From Cellulomonas soli (lineage in GTDB: Bacteria; Actinomycetota; Actinomycetes; Actinomycetales; Cellulomonadaceae): DNA of 64,000 nt. Each line of letters begins with the position of its first letter. Within the stretch, counting starts at the first letter, position 1. The notes under the pieces were generated by a model. The model was not told the DNA's origin and did not search any database. It saw only the letters and a program-made list of their open reading frames with translations. Both the position numbers and the translations under genes were made by a program. The stretch is taken from assembly GCF_013409305.1 (NCBI RefSeq), contig NZ_JACBZJ010000001.1, positions 248,001 through 312,000 on the forward strand. The letters are read 5' to 3'. This document shows, in pieces, positions 62,689 to 64,000 of the stretch.

Positions 62689-63306
62689 GTGAGCCGTGTC
62701 GTCATCGTCGGGAACGGCGGGCACGCGCGGGCCTGCCTCGACGCGTGGAACCCTGCGGCAGGGACCCCGGTCGGCTGCGTGGGCCCGGACCCGGCGGACG
62801 CCCTGGGCGTGCCCTACCTCGGCGACGACTCCGACCTGGAGCACCTCGTGCAGGACGGCACGTCGCACGCGTTCGTCGCCCTCGGCTCCAACCGCGTGCG
62901 ACGCGAGCTGACCTCGAGGTGCCTGGACGCCGGTCTGGTCATGACGACCGTCATCGCCCCCAGCGCCCAGGTCGGGGCCACCGCCCGTGTCGGGGCGGGT
63001 ACGATCGTGCTGCACAAAGCGGTCGTCGGCGCCAACGTCGTCCTCGGTGCCGGCTCGATCGTGAACACCGCCGCGAGCGTGGACCACGACTGCGTCGTGG
63101 GGGACTTCGTCCACATCGCTCCGGGCGTCCACCTGGCCGGCACGGTCCACGTCGGCGACGGTGCCATGATCGGGATCGGCGCGAGCGTCGTCCCGGGCGT
63201 CTCGATCGGTGCCGGCGCCGTCGTCGGCGCCGGGGCCGTCGTGCTGAAGGACGTTCCCGCCGGGAGCACAGTCGTCGGAGTACCTGCACAGGAGTTGAGG
63301 TCTTGA
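62689..63306 (+). CDS. NeuD/PglD-family sugar N- or O-acetyltransferase
   Basis: 205-aa left-handed beta-helix acetyltransferase. An N-terminal Rossmann-like part (VVIVGNGGHARACLDAWN) is followed by hexapeptide repeats (VGAGTIVLHKAVVGANVVLG, GAMIGIGASVVPGVSIGAGA) with the catalytic-type His in SVDHDCVVGDFVHIAPG. PglD acetylates the 4-amino sugar made by the aminotransferase PglE; the next gene is such an aminotransferase, so the pair probably makes an N-acetylated amino sugar. GTG 62689 has GGGAG; the stop overlaps the next start (TTGA). Confidence 0.88.
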   Translation: MSRVVIVGNGGHARACLDAWNPAAGTPVGCVGPDPADALGVPYLGDDSDLEHLVQDGTSHAFVALGSNRVRRELTSRCLDAGLVMTTVIAPSAQVGATARVGAGTIVLHKAVVGANVVLGAGSIVNTAASVDHDCVVGDFVHIAPGVHLAGTVHVGDGAMIGIGASVVPGVSIGAGAVVGAGAVVLKDVPAGSTVVGVPAQELRS

Positions 63307-64000
63307 TCCCTATCGCGAGCCCGGACCTGTCCGGCAACGAGTCGCAGAACGTCGCGCAGTGCCTGGAGTCCACGTGGATCTCCTCGGCAGGGCGGTTCAT
63401 CTCGGAGTTCGAGGACGCGTTCGCCAAGGTCGCCGGAACGCGTCATGCCGTCGCGACGAACAACGGCACGACCGCGCTCCACCTCGCGCTGGTCGCCGCA
63501 GGGGTCGGACCGGGCGACGAGGTCATCGTGCCTGCCCTGACGTACATCGCCACGGCGAACGCCGTGCGCTACTGCGGCGCCACGCCTGTCTTCGCCGACG
63601 TCGTCGCCGACACGATGAACATCGACCCGGCCGACATCGAGCACCGGATCACCGAGCGGACGAAGGTCGTCGTGCCCGTGCACCTGTACGGGCACCCGGC
63701 GGACATGAGCCCGATCATGGAGGTCGCGCAGCGGCACGGCCTCACGGTGATCGAGGACGCGGCCGAGGCCCACGCGTCGAGGATCGACGGGCGTCCGGTC
63801 GGCTCGATCGGCCACCTCGGTGTGTTCAGCTTCTTCGGCAACAAGATCGTCACCACGGGTGAGGGCGGCGCCGTCACGACGGACGACGACGAGATGGCCG
63901 CTCGCCTGCGCCTGCTGCGCGGGCAGGGCATGGACCCGCAGCGCCGCTACTGGTTCCCGGTCGTCGGCTTCAACTACCGGATGACGAACGTCGCCGCAGC
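63303..64000 (+). CDS. DegT/DnrJ/EryC1-family sugar aminotransferase (3' end outside window)
   Basis: First 232 residues of a PLP-dependent nucleotide-sugar aminotransferase, from TTG 63303 overlapping the acetyltransferase stop. IPIASPDLSGNESQNVAQCL, AVATNNGTTALHLALVAAGV, EVIVPALTYIATANAVRYCG, IEDAAEAHASRIDGRPVGSI and the PLP lysine in FSFFGNKIVTTGEGG are diagnostic. The sequence is close to perosamine synthetase and PglE types, which aminate a 4-keto-6-deoxy sugar. The TTG start is chosen because homology begins there and no ATG/GTG precedes it in frame; GAGG lies nearby. Confidence 0.92.
   Translation, partial: MIPIASPDLSGNESQNVAQCLESTWISSAGRFISEFEDAFAKVAGTRHAVATNNGTTALHLALVAAGVGPGDEVIVPALTYIATANAVRYCGATPVFADVVADTMNIDPADIEHRITERTKVVVPVHLYGHPADMSPIMEVAQRHGLTVIEDAAEAHASRIDGRPVGSIGHLGVFSFFGNKIVTTGEGGAVTTDDDEMAARLRLLRGQGMDPQRRYWFPVVGFNYRMTNVAA

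Overview
The window is about 64 kb of very GC-rich DNA with the gene content of a high-GC actinobacterium. The combination of WhiB2, MtrAB-LpqB, a SigR/RsrA pair, bL37, TIGR03089, DUF5719 and a lone PilT suggests Micrococcales, probably Cellulomonadaceae; that placement is inference. From memory of the family, the first 45 kb follows the conserved Mycobacterium tuberculosis block running from sigH/rshA through aroA, Rv3235, secA1, hpf, comF, lpqB-mtrB-mtrA, manB and whiB2. I recognise no rRNA, tRNA or CRISPR array.

Layout. 1-1017: PadR regulator and its DUF4097 partner. 1140-8049: PilT, the 24-aa ribosomal protein bL37, RsrA/SigR, ferritin, DoxX, aroA-rsgA, hisN. 8116-13416: a CpaE/CpaB-like pair, a small excisionase-type HTH regulator, a LysM protein and an Rv3235-family protein (SecA accessory neighbourhood). 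13444-14907: an intact IS30-family element lying inside what looks like the loop of the convergent terminator between the Rv3235-family gene and secA. 14964-25203 (minus): secA, a YcaQ-type glycosylase, hpf, comF, lpqB-mtrB-mtrA. 25430-34382: a membrane/MoxR/DUF58/DUF4129/DUF4350/SpoIIM/RDD module with an AlkZ-type glycosylase. 34406-38799: CDF transporter, Trm112, a degenerate phosphomannomutase, zinc-ribbon protein, DUF3499, zincin-like protein and a rhamnosyltransferase-like GT2. 38843-45395: DUF5719, a 1211-aa membrane glycosyltransferase, WhiB2, TIGR03089. 45422-64000: a surface-polysaccharide cluster with a Wzx-type flippase, GT2 and GT4 glycosyltransferases, manA, rmlA/rmlD/rmlC, a DUF2142 membrane protein, and a PglD/PglE-like acetyltransferase plus aminotransferase pair running off the right edge. 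rmlB is not in the window.

How the parts fit. The left half is housekeeping: thiol-stress sigma factor control, aromatic amino acid and histidine synthesis, protein export, ribosome hibernation and cell-wall signalling. The right half builds and exports a rhamnose-containing, probably amino-sugar-containing glycan; manA supplies mannose phosphates and the rml genes supply dTDP-rhamnose.

The most notable signals are not an obvious new enzyme system but control architecture and degenerate enzymes. Many genes have a TAnnnT -10 hexamer 6-9 bases before the start codon, the signature of leaderless transcripts. Two divergent gene pairs in the glycan cluster share overlapping -10 hexamers with the same 10-bp design. 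sigR has an upstream SigR-type promoter that fits an in-frame second start. A repeated operator-like motif flanks the small HTH gene. A phosphomannomutase homologue has lost its catalytic domain, and a zincin-like protein has lost its HExxH motif.
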